A stretch of DNA of 24,286 nt, from contig CBFGWL010000043.1 of assembly GCA_965652565.1 (NCBI GenBank), forward strand, positions 1-24,286, read 5' to 3'. Shown here piece after piece: positions 1 through 7,602 of this stretch (position 1 is its first letter; every line of letters starts with the position of its first letter). The position numbers and the translations under genes are program-made. The notes under the pieces were generated by a model that saw nothing but the letters and a program-made list of their open reading frames with translations, searched no databases and was not told the DNA's origin. This DNA is from RSA11 sp965652565. Lineage in GTDB: Bacteria > Actinomycetota > Thermoleophilia > Solirubrobacterales > 70-9.

Positions 1-2
1 TC

Positions 3-473
3 GAGGCGATGCTCCTCGAGGTCCTCTCCGACTTCCAGATCTCGATCCCCGAGCTGGGCGTCATCGAGTCGCGCACCCACCCGATCGTGCTGCTCACCTC
101 GAACAACTCGCGCGAGCTCACCGAGGCGCTCAAGCGCCGCTGCCTGTACCTGTGGCTCGACTACCCGTCCGTCGAGCGCGAGATGGAGATCGTGCGCCTG
201 CACTCTCCCGAGCTCGACGAGACGCTCGCGCGCAAGCTGGTCGAGGTCATCAACATGGTCCGCGACCTGGACCTGAAGAAGCCGCCGTCGATCGCCGAGT
301 CCATCGACTGGGCGCGCGCCCTGCTCCTGCTCGGCGCGGACGACATCGACGCCGAGGTCTTCAAGCGCACCTTGTCGATCATCGTCAAACACCGCACCGA
401 CATCGACCTCGTCGCCGAGCGCGTCGGCGTGCAGCTCGGCGGCGAGCCGACCCGCGCCGAGGCGAGCGGTTGA
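3..473 (+). CDS. MoxR-type AAA+ ATPase, C-terminal part (5' end outside window)
   Basis: The frame is open from the left edge, so the gene starts outside the window and 156 residues are visible. The first residues fit the end of the AAA+ core of MoxR proteins (LLEVLSDFQISIPELG). Next come a sensor-1-like TSNN, an arginine-finger region (ALKRRC) and an AAA-lid helical domain (KKPPSIAESIDWARALL). MoxR ATPases act as chaperone-like remodelling machines and usually work with a von Willebrand A partner. Here the next gene is exactly that, and its TTG start overlaps this gene's TGA, so the two are translationally coupled. The arrangement resembles CoxD/CoxE of CO-dehydrogenase clusters, but no dehydrogenase gene is visible, so a specific maturation target cannot be named. 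The Walker A motif lies outside the window. Confidence 0.93.
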   Translation, partial: EAMLLEVLSDFQISIPELGVIESRTHPIVLLTSNNSRELTEALKRRCLYLWLDYPSVEREMEIVRLHSPELDETLARKLVEVINMVRDLDLKKPPSIAESIDWARALLLLGADDIDAEVFKRTLSIIVKHRTDIDLVAERVGVQLGGEPTRAEASG

Positions 474-1831
474 GCCCAACGCCCCCCGGTCTCGCGTCAC
501 GCCTCGTCGAGCTCGGCGAGGAGCTGCGCGCGGAGGGAATGGCGGTCGGCACGAGCGAGCTGCTCGACGCGTTCGCGGCGCTCGAGGTGGTGCCGTGGAC
601 CGAGCCCGACGACTTCCGCGAGGCGCTCGCCGCGACCATCGCCAAATCACAGGAGGACCGGCGGATCTTCGACCTGGTCTTCGAGCGCTTCTTCTTCCGC
701 GCCGTCGAGCTCGAGGCGGTCCGGCGCGACGTGCGCGAGGGCAAGCGCTACCGCGGCGGCGAGCGGATCGACCTGGACGAGCTGAGCGAAGCGGTCCGGC
801 AGGCGATCGCCGAGGGGCGCGACGGCGAGATGCGCGACCTCGCCCGCCTCGCGGTCGTGGCGTTCGGCCGCCAGGGCGACGGCTCGGGCGTGGTCGGCGT
901 CGACGTGCAGCGGATCCGGCGCACGCTTGGGCTGCAATCGCAGGCCGGCGCGAAGCCCGGGGAGCGCAGCCTCGACCGCAGCGAGATCGCGCGGTTCGAG
1001 CGACACCTGCGCCGCGAGCTCGAGCGACTGCAGGTCGAGCGCACCGAAAAGCTGCCGCCCTCCCGGCCGCTCGCCGACCTCGACCGGGCCCTGCCGAGCA
1101 GCCCCACGCAGGACCTGGCGGCCGTCCACCGCGCCGTCGCCCAGCTCAAGCGCCGGCTCGCGACGCTCGGCCACGACCAGCGCGGCCGGCGCCGGCGCTC
1201 GACCGTGGACGTGCGCCGCACGATGCGCGCCTCGCTGGAGACCGGCGGCGTGCCCCTGCGCCTGCGCTACCGCCCGCATCGGCCGCGACGGCCGGAGATC
1301 TACGTGCTCTGCGACGTCTCGACTTCCGTCACATCGGCGAGCGTCTTCTTCCTCTCGGTCCTGCACGCCCTCCACGACTCGTTTCGCAAGCTGCGCTCGT
1401 TCGTGTTCATCGAGCGCATCTCCGAGATCACCGAGGTCTTCGAGCGCGAGCGCGACTTCCGCAAGATCTCGGAGCGGATCAGCCGCGAAGGCGGCGTCGC
1501 CGACGTCTCCGGCTACACCGATTACGGGCGGGTGTGGCGCGAGTTTGCGACGGAGATCGCCGAGGATCTGGATCCGCGCTCGACGGTGATCATCCTCGGC
1601 GACGCGCGCACGAACGGCCGCGAGCCGCACGCCGAGGTGTTCGCCGAGATCGCGCGCAACGCCGGCCGCACGTTCTGGCTGAACCCCGAGCCGCGCCTGT
1701 ACTGGAACTACGGCGACTCGGTGATGGCCGCCTACGAACAGCACTGCACCGCCGCGTTCGAGTGCTGGACCACGAAGCACCTCGAGGACTTCGTGAACGT
1801 CGTGGCAGGCGGCAAGTCCGCGCCGACCTGA
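470..1831 (+). CDS. von Willebrand A (CoxE-like) protein
   Basis: This 453-residue protein starts at a TTG that overlaps the TGA of the MoxR gene. A GAGG at 459-462 lies 7 nt upstream as ribosome binding site. The same frame stays open further left, but that part is antisense-like filler inside the MoxR gene. The N-terminal half (about 1-250) is charged and helical, as in CoxE-type proteins. The C-terminal domain (about 275-453) is a vWA fold with the metal-binding DxSxS motif as DVSTS at 282-286, and a second acidic loop in GDARTNG. It is probably the cytoplasmic substrate-binding partner of the MoxR ATPase. In the CO-dehydrogenase system the equivalent pair inserts the metal cluster; here the client is unknown. 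Confidence 0.92.
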   Translation: MSPTPPGLASRLVELGEELRAEGMAVGTSELLDAFAALEVVPWTEPDDFREALAATIAKSQEDRRIFDLVFERFFFRAVELEAVRRDVREGKRYRGGERIDLDELSEAVRQAIAEGRDGEMRDLARLAVVAFGRQGDGSGVVGVDVQRIRRTLGLQSQAGAKPGERSLDRSEIARFERHLRRELERLQVERTEKLPPSRPLADLDRALPSSPTQDLAAVHRAVAQLKRRLATLGHDQRGRRRRSTVDVRRTMRASLETGGVPLRLRYRPHRPRRPEIYVLCDVSTSVTSASVFFLSVLHALHDSFRKLRSFVFIERISEITEVFERERDFRKISERISREGGVADVSGYTDYGRVWREFATEIAEDLDPRSTVIILGDARTNGREPHAEVFAEIARNAGRTFWLNPEPRLYWNYGDSVMAAYEQHCTAAFECWTTKHLEDFVNVVAGGKSAPT

Positions 1832-1880
1832 CCGGCGTTACGCCCGGCCGCGTAGCGGCGCGTCCGCGCGCCCCCGCGAT

Positions 1881-1886
1881 TAGCCT
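1881..1886 (+). promoter_or_regulatory. -10 element TAGCCT for a leaderless transcript
   Basis: TAGCCT ends 6 nt before the ATG at 1893, so transcription would begin at or within a base or two of the start codon. No Shine-Dalgarno sequence lies between them. The same TANNNT-then-start layout recurs elsewhere in this window, which supports the call. No convincing -35 hexamer is seen. Confidence 0.55.
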
Positions 1887-1892
1887 GCGCGC

Positions 1893-4676
1893 ATGGGTTT
1901 GGGGGTCCTCGCGAGGAGGACGGCGGTACTGGCGATCGCGTGCCTGGGCGCGCTGGCCGGCGTGCTGGCGCTGACCGCGGCGCCCGCCGACGCCAGGGCG
2001 CGCGGCGGCAAGGTCGGCAAGGCGGTGAGCGAGGCGCGCTACTCGGGCGAAGCGAGCCGCGCCAAGGGCAAGCCCAAGGCGCGGTCGCTGCGCACGATGC
2101 GCATCGACCCCAAGGGCGCCGCGCGCCACGCCGACGACACGCCGCGGCGCCTCTCCGCCCGCGCGATCAAGCGCAAGCGCGTCAACCTCATGCTCGCCGC
2201 GTGTACGAACGTGAAGCGCCAGGGCCGCGAGCTCACCTTCGAGGCGCGCCGGGGGGCCGCAGATCCAGGCGAAGTCGCCGCGTCGTTCGCGAGCGTCGCC
2301 GGCGAGCCGGTCGGCGGCGCGCCCAGCCGGGTCGGCCCGGTGCGCACGGGCCGCAAGCTGGCGTTCGAGATCACCGGTGCCGGCGGCTGCGCGATCGCAG
2401 TCGTCTTCGTGGACCGCGACGGCGACGGGGATCTCGACGTGGGCCGCTCCGGCGTACCCACCGAGCCCTACGGCGCCGGCGGGCGCACGCGGTTCGAGCA
2501 GGTCGGCGTCTCCTTCCAGGACGCCGGCCCCTGCGACCCGCTCGATCCCGCGGTCTGCCTGCAGCCCTTCCCCAACGACCGCTTCACGGTCGCCGACCCG
2601 AGCACCGACACCGGCCTGCGGGTGGCGATCGGGCGCTCGATGATGCCGCGCAGCAACCTCGGCGCGCCGATCGATCCCACCGAGTGGAACCGCAACGACG
2701 GGTTTTCGCCCGGCTCGATGCTGATCACGAAGGTGCCCGGGCTCGAGACCCCGGCCGCGTTCGAGCGGACCGGCGCGGTTCCGCTCACCGACCTCGAGCG
2801 CGCCTACGACGAGGATGCGCCGATCGTGGTCATCGACGCCGAGACGGGCGAGCGTCACCTGATCTGGAGCGAGCTGGACGCCAACCCGGCGAATCCGGCC
2901 GACGTGAACCTGATCATCCGGCCGGCGGTCAACTTCGAGGAGGGCCACCGCTACATCGTCGCGTTGCGCGATCTGCGCGACGCGAACGGCGAGGTGATCC
3001 CGGCCCAGCGCCCGTTCCAGATCTATCGCGATCGGGTCATGACCTCCGACCCGCTGGTCGAAAGCCGCCGCGCGCACTTCGAATCGCTGTTCAGCGACCT
3101 GGGGCGCGCCGGCATCGAGCGCGAGGATCTCTATCTCGCGTGGGACTTCACCGTCGCGAGCGAGCGCAACCTCACCGAACGCATGCTGTCGATCCGCGAC
3201 GACGCGTTCGCGCAGCTCGGCGACACCGATCTCGCCGACATGAAGGTCGAGGGCCGCTCCCCCACGTTCCTGATCACCGCGGTCACCGACTACCAGCCGT
3301 GCGGAGACGACGGGTGCGAGCCCGGCCTGCAGCTGCCCGATCTGCCAATCGTCGGGCCCCTCCTCGACCCCGTGACGGGCCTGGTCAGCTCGGTGGTGAG
3401 CCCGCTGCTCGGGCTCGCGCCGGAGGACGACCGGATCCTGCGCAAGGTCCAGGGCGAGATCGTCGTGCCCTGCTACACGAACCTGCCGCTCTGCCCCACC
3501 CTCTCGCAGTTCGCCTACTCCTCGCCCGCCGACAACACGCCGGACCGCCTGCCCGGCAACGTGACGCTCGCCGCGTTCACCTGCCTCATCCCGCGCTCGG
3601 TCGCGGCGGACGGTGAGCTGCGCCAGGCGCGCCCGTCGCTCTACGGGCACGGACTGCTCGGCTCACACGGCGAGGTCGAGGCCGCGAACGTCAAGGCGAT
3701 GGCGAACGAGCACAACTTCGTCTTCTGCGCGACCGACTGGGCCGGCTTCGCCGAGCAGGATCTGCCGACGATCGCGCTGATCCTCCAGGACCTCTCCAAC
3801 TTCCCGAAGCTGCCCGACCGCACCCAGCAGGGAATGCTGAACTTCCTGTACCTGGGGCGGGCGATGATCCACCCGCAGGGACTGGGCGCCCACCCGGCGT
3901 TCCAGCTCGGGGGGCGTTCGGTGATCGACACCGAGCGGCTCTTCTACGACGGCAACAGCCAGGGCGGGATCCTCGGCGGCGGGCTGACCGCGGTTGCACC
4001 CGACTTCGACCGGGCGGTGCTCGGCGTCCCCGGGATGAACTACTCGACTCTTCTACGCCGCTCGGTCGACTTCGAGCCCTACGCCGAGGGCGAGTTCGTG
4101 GACGGGCTCCCCGACCTCGGGCTCGGGCTGTACGACCGTTACCCGAACGAGCTCGAGCGCCCGCTGATCCTCGCGCTCATGCAGATGCTCTGGGACCGCG
4201 GCGAGGCCAACGGCTACGCCCACCACATGACCAACGACCCGCTGCCGAACACCCCGCCGCACGAGGTTCTGCTGCACGTCGCGTTCGGCGACCACCAGGT
4301 CTCGATGTGGACCGCCGACGTCGAGGCGCGCACCGTGGGCGCAGCGACGAACCCGAACCCGCTCGACCCAAGCCGTCATCCCGATGTCGACCCGCTGTTC
4401 GGCATCCCGCGGATCGGCTCGTTCCCTCACCACGGCTCGGCGATCATCTACTACGACTCGGGCCCGCCCCGGCCGGGTGACGAAGGCGTCGTCGCCCCGC
4501 CGACCGGCAACGTCCCGCCGCGCCCGCCCGAGTACGGCCGCGATCCGCACTCCGACCCCCGCAGCGACCCCGCCGCGCGCGTCCAGAAGTCGGAGTTCCT
4601 GCGGATCGGCGGCAAGGTCGTGGACGTGTGCGACGGCGGGCCGTGCTACGCGCACGGCTGGACCGGCGCCCGCTAG
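1893..4676 (+). CDS. Large secreted protein with alpha/beta-hydrolase module
   Basis: This 927-residue protein has a Sec signal peptide (arginines at 8-9, a hydrophobic stretch to about 30, and ADA before the mature part). Residues about 174-182 hold an Asp-rich DxDxDxD loop like a calcium-binding turn. A middle part (about 290-375) looks like an Ig-like bacterial domain. The C-terminal part has alpha/beta-hydrolase features: YGHGLLG at 584-590 as a possible oxyanion loop, a nucleophile elbow GNSQG at 687-691 with Ser689, and FGDHQV around Asp800 as a candidate acid. The composition recalls large extracellular lipases/esterases with an Ig-like N-terminal domain, but the substrate cannot be told. 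It begins 61 bp after the vWA gene with its own apparent leaderless promoter. The palindromic repeat at 4679 begins 2 bp after its stop. Confidence 0.88.
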   Translation: MGLGVLARRTAVLAIACLGALAGVLALTAAPADARARGGKVGKAVSEARYSGEASRAKGKPKARSLRTMRIDPKGAARHADDTPRRLSARAIKRKRVNLMLAACTNVKRQGRELTFEARRGAADPGEVAASFASVAGEPVGGAPSRVGPVRTGRKLAFEITGAGGCAIAVVFVDRDGDGDLDVGRSGVPTEPYGAGGRTRFEQVGVSFQDAGPCDPLDPAVCLQPFPNDRFTVADPSTDTGLRVAIGRSMMPRSNLGAPIDPTEWNRNDGFSPGSMLITKVPGLETPAAFERTGAVPLTDLERAYDEDAPIVVIDAETGERHLIWSELDANPANPADVNLIIRPAVNFEEGHRYIVALRDLRDANGEVIPAQRPFQIYRDRVMTSDPLVESRRAHFESLFSDLGRAGIEREDLYLAWDFTVASERNLTERMLSIRDDAFAQLGDTDLADMKVEGRSPTFLITAVTDYQPCGDDGCEPGLQLPDLPIVGPLLDPVTGLVSSVVSPLLGLAPEDDRILRKVQGEIVVPCYTNLPLCPTLSQFAYSSPADNTPDRLPGNVTLAAFTCLIPRSVAADGELRQARPSLYGHGLLGSHGEVEAANVKAMANEHNFVFCATDWAGFAEQDLPTIALILQDLSNFPKLPDRTQQGMLNFLYLGRAMIHPQGLGAHPAFQLGGRSVIDTERLFYDGNSQGGILGGGLTAVAPDFDRAVLGVPGMNYSTLLRRSVDFEPYAEGEFVDGLPDLGLGLYDRYPNELERPLILALMQMLWDRGEANGYAHHMTNDPLPNTPPHEVLLHVAFGDHQVSMWTADVEARTVGAATNPNPLDPSRHPDVDPLFGIPRIGSFPHHGSAIIYYDSGPPRPGDEGVVAPPTGNVPPRPPEYGRDPHSDPRSDPAARVQKSEFLRIGGKVVDVCDGGPCYAHGWTGAR

Positions 4677-4678
4677 GT

Positions 4679-4791
4679 CCCGCGACTTCGCGATTTCGTG
4701 GGATCAACCAGCGAGATCGCGCATTCGCGAGCGCGTCCGCTCCGAGTTCGCGATTTCGTGGGATTACTCGGCGAGATCGCGAAGTCGCGGG
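4679..4791 (+). repeat. Tandem, nested palindromic repeat (two 48-nt units at 60-nt spacing)
   Basis: Units 4684-4731 and 4744-4791 match at 40 of 48 positions and lie exactly 60 nt apart. Each carries the core TTCGCGATTTCGTGGGAT followed by GCGAGATCGCG. Within the second unit TTCGCGAT (4747-4754) and ATCGCGAA (4776-4783) can pair; the first unit does so less perfectly. In addition the outer arms of the whole element, 4679-4694 and 4776-4791, are perfect 16-nt inverted repeats, so the element can fold either as two hairpins or as one long hairpin. It lies directly behind the secreted-hydrolase gene and ahead of the riboswitch promoter. There is no thymine run, so it is not a standard terminator, though it could end or stabilise the upstream transcript. 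Confidence 0.85.
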
Positions 4792-4824
4792 TGGGGCAAG
4801 GAGCACGCGAGAGCGCAGCGCGTT

Positions 4825-4830
4825 TACACT
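4825..4830 (+). promoter_or_regulatory. -10 element TACACT for the thiamine-transport operon
   Basis: TACACT lies about 7 nt before the base at which the TPP aptamer seems to begin (around 4838), which is the spacing expected for a transcription start there. A clear -35 hexamer is not seen. Confidence 0.5.
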
Positions 4831-4837
4831 GCCCGCG

Positions 4838-4936
4838 ACAACAGGGGGGCTCGCGGGCAAGCGGGCTGAGATAGCGCCTAACGACGAACCCCGGCGCTGA
4901 CCCTTAGAACCTGTGCGGTAATGCGCGCGGAGGGAG
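4838..4936 (+). promoter_or_regulatory. TPP riboswitch (THI box)
   Basis: The conserved blocks appear in the right order: a G-rich strand at 4843-4848, GGCTGAGA at 4864-4871, ACCCTTAGAACCTG at 4900-4913, TAATG at 4919-4923, and GCGGAGGGA at 4927-4935. A variable extra stem, AGCGCC (4873-4878) with GGCGCT (4893-4898), sits between the TGAGA and ACCC blocks. The closing P1 stem is not obvious by eye. The AGGGAG at the aptamer's 3' end is also the ribosome binding site of the ATG at 4938, so TPP binding would be expected to hide the SD and lower translation. There is no room for a separate terminator. The downstream genes encode a thiamine-precursor ABC importer, which fits. Confidence 0.95.
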
Positions 4937-4937
4937 C

Positions 4938-5756
4938 ATGACGGCTGACTCACGGGCTCCCGCGTCGGAGCCCGAATCGATTTCGGAAGACGCGCCCGGC
5001 GCCGGCGTGGTGTCGGTGCGGGGGGCCCGGCGCTCGTTCGGGCAGCTTGCGGTGCTCGACGGCCTCGACCTGGCGGTGGGCGAGCACCAGGTCGTCGGGC
5101 TGGTCGGGCCCTCCGGGTGCGGCAAATCCACGCTGCTGGAGGTCGTCGCGGGCCTGCTCGAGCCGGATGAGGGCGCGGTGAGCGTGGGCGGCCAGGGGGC
5201 GTCCGCCGAACGCCTCGCCCGCTGCGCCTACATGCCCCAGCGCGACCTGCTCTTCCCGTGGCTGAGCGCGATCGACAACGCGGCGCTCGCCCCACGCAAT
5301 CGGGGCATCTCGCGAAAGCGCGCCCGCGCCGAAGCGCTGCCCCTGTTCGAGCGATTCGGGCTGAGCGAGTTCACCGACGCGCGCCCGAGCGAGCTCTCCG
5401 GCGGCATGCGTCAGCGGGTTGCGTTCCTGCGCACGCTGCTCGCGGGCAAGCCCGTGCTGTTGCTCGACGAGCCGTTCGCGGCGCTCGACGCGATCACCCG
5501 GGACGAGATGCAGGCGTGGCTTGCGCACGCCCTCGGCGAGACGCCCCGCACCACGCTGCTCGTCACCCACGACGTCGAGGAGGCGCTTTATCTGTGCGAT
5601 CGCGTGGCGGTCCTGAGCGCCCGCCCGGCGCGCGTGGTGGCGGAGCTGCGCCCGCCCGCGCCGCGCGCCGCCGACCGCACCGCGACGGTTACCGATCCCG
5701 CGTTCGCGGCCCTGCGCGAGCGGGCGCTCGAGGCCCTGCGGGAGGGCTCGCGATGA
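4938..5756 (+). CDS. ABC transporter ATP-binding protein, thiamine-precursor uptake (ThiZ-like)
   Basis: This 272-residue cytoplasmic ATPase powers the importer encoded by the next two genes. All ABC motifs are present: Walker A GPSGCGKST at 57-65, Q-loop Gln101, signature LSGGMRQR at 153-160, Walker B VLLLDEP at 173-179 and the switch His211. The family is the nitrate/taurine/pyrimidine type (SsuB/TauB/ThiZ), and sequence alone cannot separate these substrates. The TPP riboswitch directly in front, and an NMT1/THI5-like binding protein two genes on, make a thiamine pyrimidine precursor (HMP or formylaminopyrimidine) the likely cargo. The ATG follows AGGGAG by two bases, and this SD is part of the aptamer. 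The first 25 residues are an unconserved-looking polar extension. Confidence 0.93.
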   Translation: MTADSRAPASEPESISEDAPGAGVVSVRGARRSFGQLAVLDGLDLAVGEHQVVGLVGPSGCGKSTLLEVVAGLLEPDEGAVSVGGQGASAERLARCAYMPQRDLLFPWLSAIDNAALAPRNRGISRKRARAEALPLFERFGLSEFTDARPSELSGGMRQRVAFLRTLLAGKPVLLLDEPFAALDAITRDEMQAWLAHALGETPRTTLLVTHDVEEALYLCDRVAVLSARPARVVAELRPPAPRAADRTATVTDPAFAALRERALEALREGSR

Positions 5757-6532
5757 AGCGCGTCGCCGGACCCGCGCTCGTCGTGCTCGCGCTGCTCGGC
5801 GCCTGGGAGGCGCTCGCGCAAACGGGCGCGCTGGGCTCGATCCTGGGCATCGACGAGCAGACGCGCGATCTGCTCGTCCCAGCGCCGAGCGACGTGGCCA
5901 GCACGCTGTGGGAGGATCGCGAGCTGCTCGCCGAGAACGCCTGGGTGACGCTGGGCGAGGTCGTCGCCGGGTTCGCGATCGCCCTCGCCTGCGGGCTCGC
6001 ATTCGCCCTGGCGATGCACTTCTCCGCGCTCGTGCGGGCCGTCCTCTACCCGCTCGTCGTCGCCTCGCAGACGATCCCGATCATCGCGATCGCACCGATC
6101 CTGGTGATCTGGCTCGGCTACGGGATCGGCCCCAAGCTGGCCGTGATCGCGCTCATCTGCTTCTTCCCCGTGACGGTGAACACCTTCGACGGACTGCGCT
6201 CGGTGAACGAAGACGCGATCCGGATGATGCGCACCCTCGATGCCAGCCGGCTCGCGATCCTGCGTCGGGTCGAGTTGCCCGCCGCGCTGCCCTTCTTCTT
6301 CTCGGGGGCCCGCATCGCGGTCGCGGTCGCGGTGATCGGGGCGGTCTTCGGCGAGTGGGCAGGGGCGAACGAGGGGCTCGGCCACCTGATGCTCGTCGAG
6401 CAGGGCCAGTTGCAGGCGGCGCGGGTGTTCGCCGCGGTGGTCGTGCTCTCCGCGATGGCGATCACGCTGTTCGCGCTCGTGTGGGCGCTGGAGCGGCGTA
6501 TCGCCTGGTGGGGCAAGGAGGGGCTCAGTTGA
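5753..6532 (+). CDS. ABC transporter permease, thiamine-precursor uptake (ThiX-like)
   Basis: The ATG at 5753 overlaps the TGA of the ATPase gene (ATGA), so I chose this start over any upstream codon. The protein has 259 residues, usual for single-domain permeases of the SsuC/TauC/ThiX type. It has about six membrane segments: an N-terminal one (about 5-20), then a block from about 70 to 150, and the last ones near 185-250. The EAA-loop that docks on the ATPase is visible as ELPAALPFFFSGARIAVA. Together with the neighbouring ATPase and lipoprotein it forms a complete importer under the riboswitch. Substrate assignment rests on this context, not on the permease itself. Confidence 0.92.
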   Translation: MKRVAGPALVVLALLGAWEALAQTGALGSILGIDEQTRDLLVPAPSDVASTLWEDRELLAENAWVTLGEVVAGFAIALACGLAFALAMHFSALVRAVLYPLVVASQTIPIIAIAPILVIWLGYGIGPKLAVIALICFFPVTVNTFDGLRSVNEDAIRMMRTLDASRLAILRRVELPAALPFFFSGARIAVAVAVIGAVFGEWAGANEGLGHLMLVEQGQLQAARVFAAVVVLSAMAITLFALVWALERRIAWWGKEGLS

Positions 6533-6560
6533 AATCGATCGAGATCGAAAAGGAGATGAA

Positions 6561-7586
6561 GTGACGAGACGGGTCCAAGGGGTGGTGGGAGCGCTCGCGG
6601 TACTGGCGGCGCTCGTCGCCACCGGCTGCGGCGAGAAGGACGAGTCGACGGCCGCCGGCGCGGAGACCGAGCGGTTCGAGCTCGCGCTCGACTTCTACGT
6701 GAACCCGGACCACGCCGGGATCTACACGGCCCTCGAGCGCGGCTACTTCGAGGAGGCGGGCCTCGATGTGCGCGCTCGCGTGCCCTCCGACCCCTCGGCT
6801 CCGATCCAGCAGGTCGCGGCGGGCCGCGTCGACCTGGCGATCTCGTATGAGCCCGAGGTCTTGATCGCCCGTGACGAGGGGTTGCCGGTGAAGGCCGTCG
6901 CGGCGCTCGTCCCCCACCCTCTGACGTCGCTCATCTCGCTGCCCGAGGCCGGGATCAGGAACGCCGGCGATCTGCGCGGCAAAACGATCGTGACCGCGGG
7001 GATCGCCTACCAGGACGTCTTCCTCGACGCGATCCTCGACGCACGTGGCATCGATCCCGACACGGTGGAGCGCGTCGACGTCGGCCTCGGCCTGCTGCCC
7101 GCGGTGATCTCCGGCCGCGCCGACGCGATGCTCGGCGGATTCCGGAACATCGAGGGCGTCGACCTCGCCGAGCGCGGACGCGATCCACGCGTCGTGCCCG
7201 TGGACGAGCTCGGCATCCCCACCTACGACGAGCTCGTACTGGTCGCCAACGAGAAAGCGATCGAGGAGGACCCCGAACCCATCCGGCTGTTCCTCGCAGC
7301 GCTCGAGCGGGGCACGCGCGACGCGGTCGCCGACCCCCAGGCCGCCGCGAGCGCCGTGCTCGCCGCCGGCGACGGCCTCGACCCGAAGCTGACCCGCGCG
7401 GAGGTGGAGGCGACCCTGCCCCTGCTACTGCCGGAGCGCAAGCGCGACCCCTTCGGCTACATGCGGGCGCGCGAGTGGGAGGAGTTCGCCGGCTTCCTCG
7501 TCGATCGCCACTTCATCACGACGCGCTTCGACGCGGACGAGGTGCTCACGAACGAGCTCCTGCCGGACGGGACGGTGGACGAGTAG
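6561..7586 (+). CDS. Substrate-binding lipoprotein, NMT1/THI5-like (ThiY-like)
   Basis: This 341-residue protein starts at GTG 6561 behind an excellent AAAAGGAG (6548-6554 region); the ATG at 6556 meets a stop at once. It has a lipoprotein signal ending at Cys23 (VATGC). The mature part is a periplasmic-binding-protein fold of the NMT1/THI5 type: FYVNPDHAGIYTALERGYF near the N-terminus resembles the motif that ThiY and yeast Thi5 use for the pyrimidine ring, and the paired repeats GRVDLAISYEPEVL and GRADAMLGGFRN are typical of the family. It should capture the thiamine pyrimidine moiety outside the membrane and pass it to the permease 28 bp upstream in the operon. Related binding proteins take up sulfonates or riboflavin precursors, but the riboswitch argues for thiamine. 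Confidence 0.9.
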   Translation: MTRRVQGVVGALAVLAALVATGCGEKDESTAAGAETERFELALDFYVNPDHAGIYTALERGYFEEAGLDVRARVPSDPSAPIQQVAAGRVDLAISYEPEVLIARDEGLPVKAVAALVPHPLTSLISLPEAGIRNAGDLRGKTIVTAGIAYQDVFLDAILDARGIDPDTVERVDVGLGLLPAVISGRADAMLGGFRNIEGVDLAERGRDPRVVPVDELGIPTYDELVLVANEKAIEEDPEPIRLFLAALERGTRDAVADPQAAASAVLAAGDGLDPKLTRAEVEATLPLLLPERKRDPFGYMRAREWEEFAGFLVDRHFITTRFDADEVLTNELLPDGTVDE

Positions 7587-7587
7587 A

Positions 7588-7602
7588 GCGGCCTCAGGCC
7601 GC
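7588..7602. terminator. Short hairpin between convergent genes
   Basis: GCGGCC-TCA-GGCCGC is a perfect 6-bp stem starting 2 bp after the ThiY-like stop and covering the last codons of the convergent glycosylase gene. It lacks a thymine run, so it is only a weak candidate for a bidirectional terminator. Confidence 0.35.

Noticed and set aside
152..469. Upstream extension of the vWA gene
   Set aside because: This part overlaps the MoxR gene in another frame and reads as Arg/Ala-rich noise. The TTG at 470 with its SD and the stop overlap is the natural start.
1590..3650. Long open frame on the minus strand opposite the secreted hydrolase
   Set aside because: It is a mirror of high-GC codon use in the plus-strand genes. 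It has low-complexity Arg/Ala/Gly content, no domain, signal or SD, and spans two real genes.
4679..4791. CRISPR array
   Set aside because: There are only two units, they are palindromic along their whole length, and the piece between them is just 12 nt.
4384..4900. Small open frames across the hydrolase end, the repeat and the riboswitch leader
   Set aside because: They cross the repeat and the aptamer, lack SD sites, and are explained by GC bias.
4938..7586. Sulfonate or taurine (SsuABC/TauABC) transporter
   Set aside because: The ATPase and permease alone would allow this, but the TPP riboswitch and NMT1/THI5-like binding protein favour a thiamine precursor.
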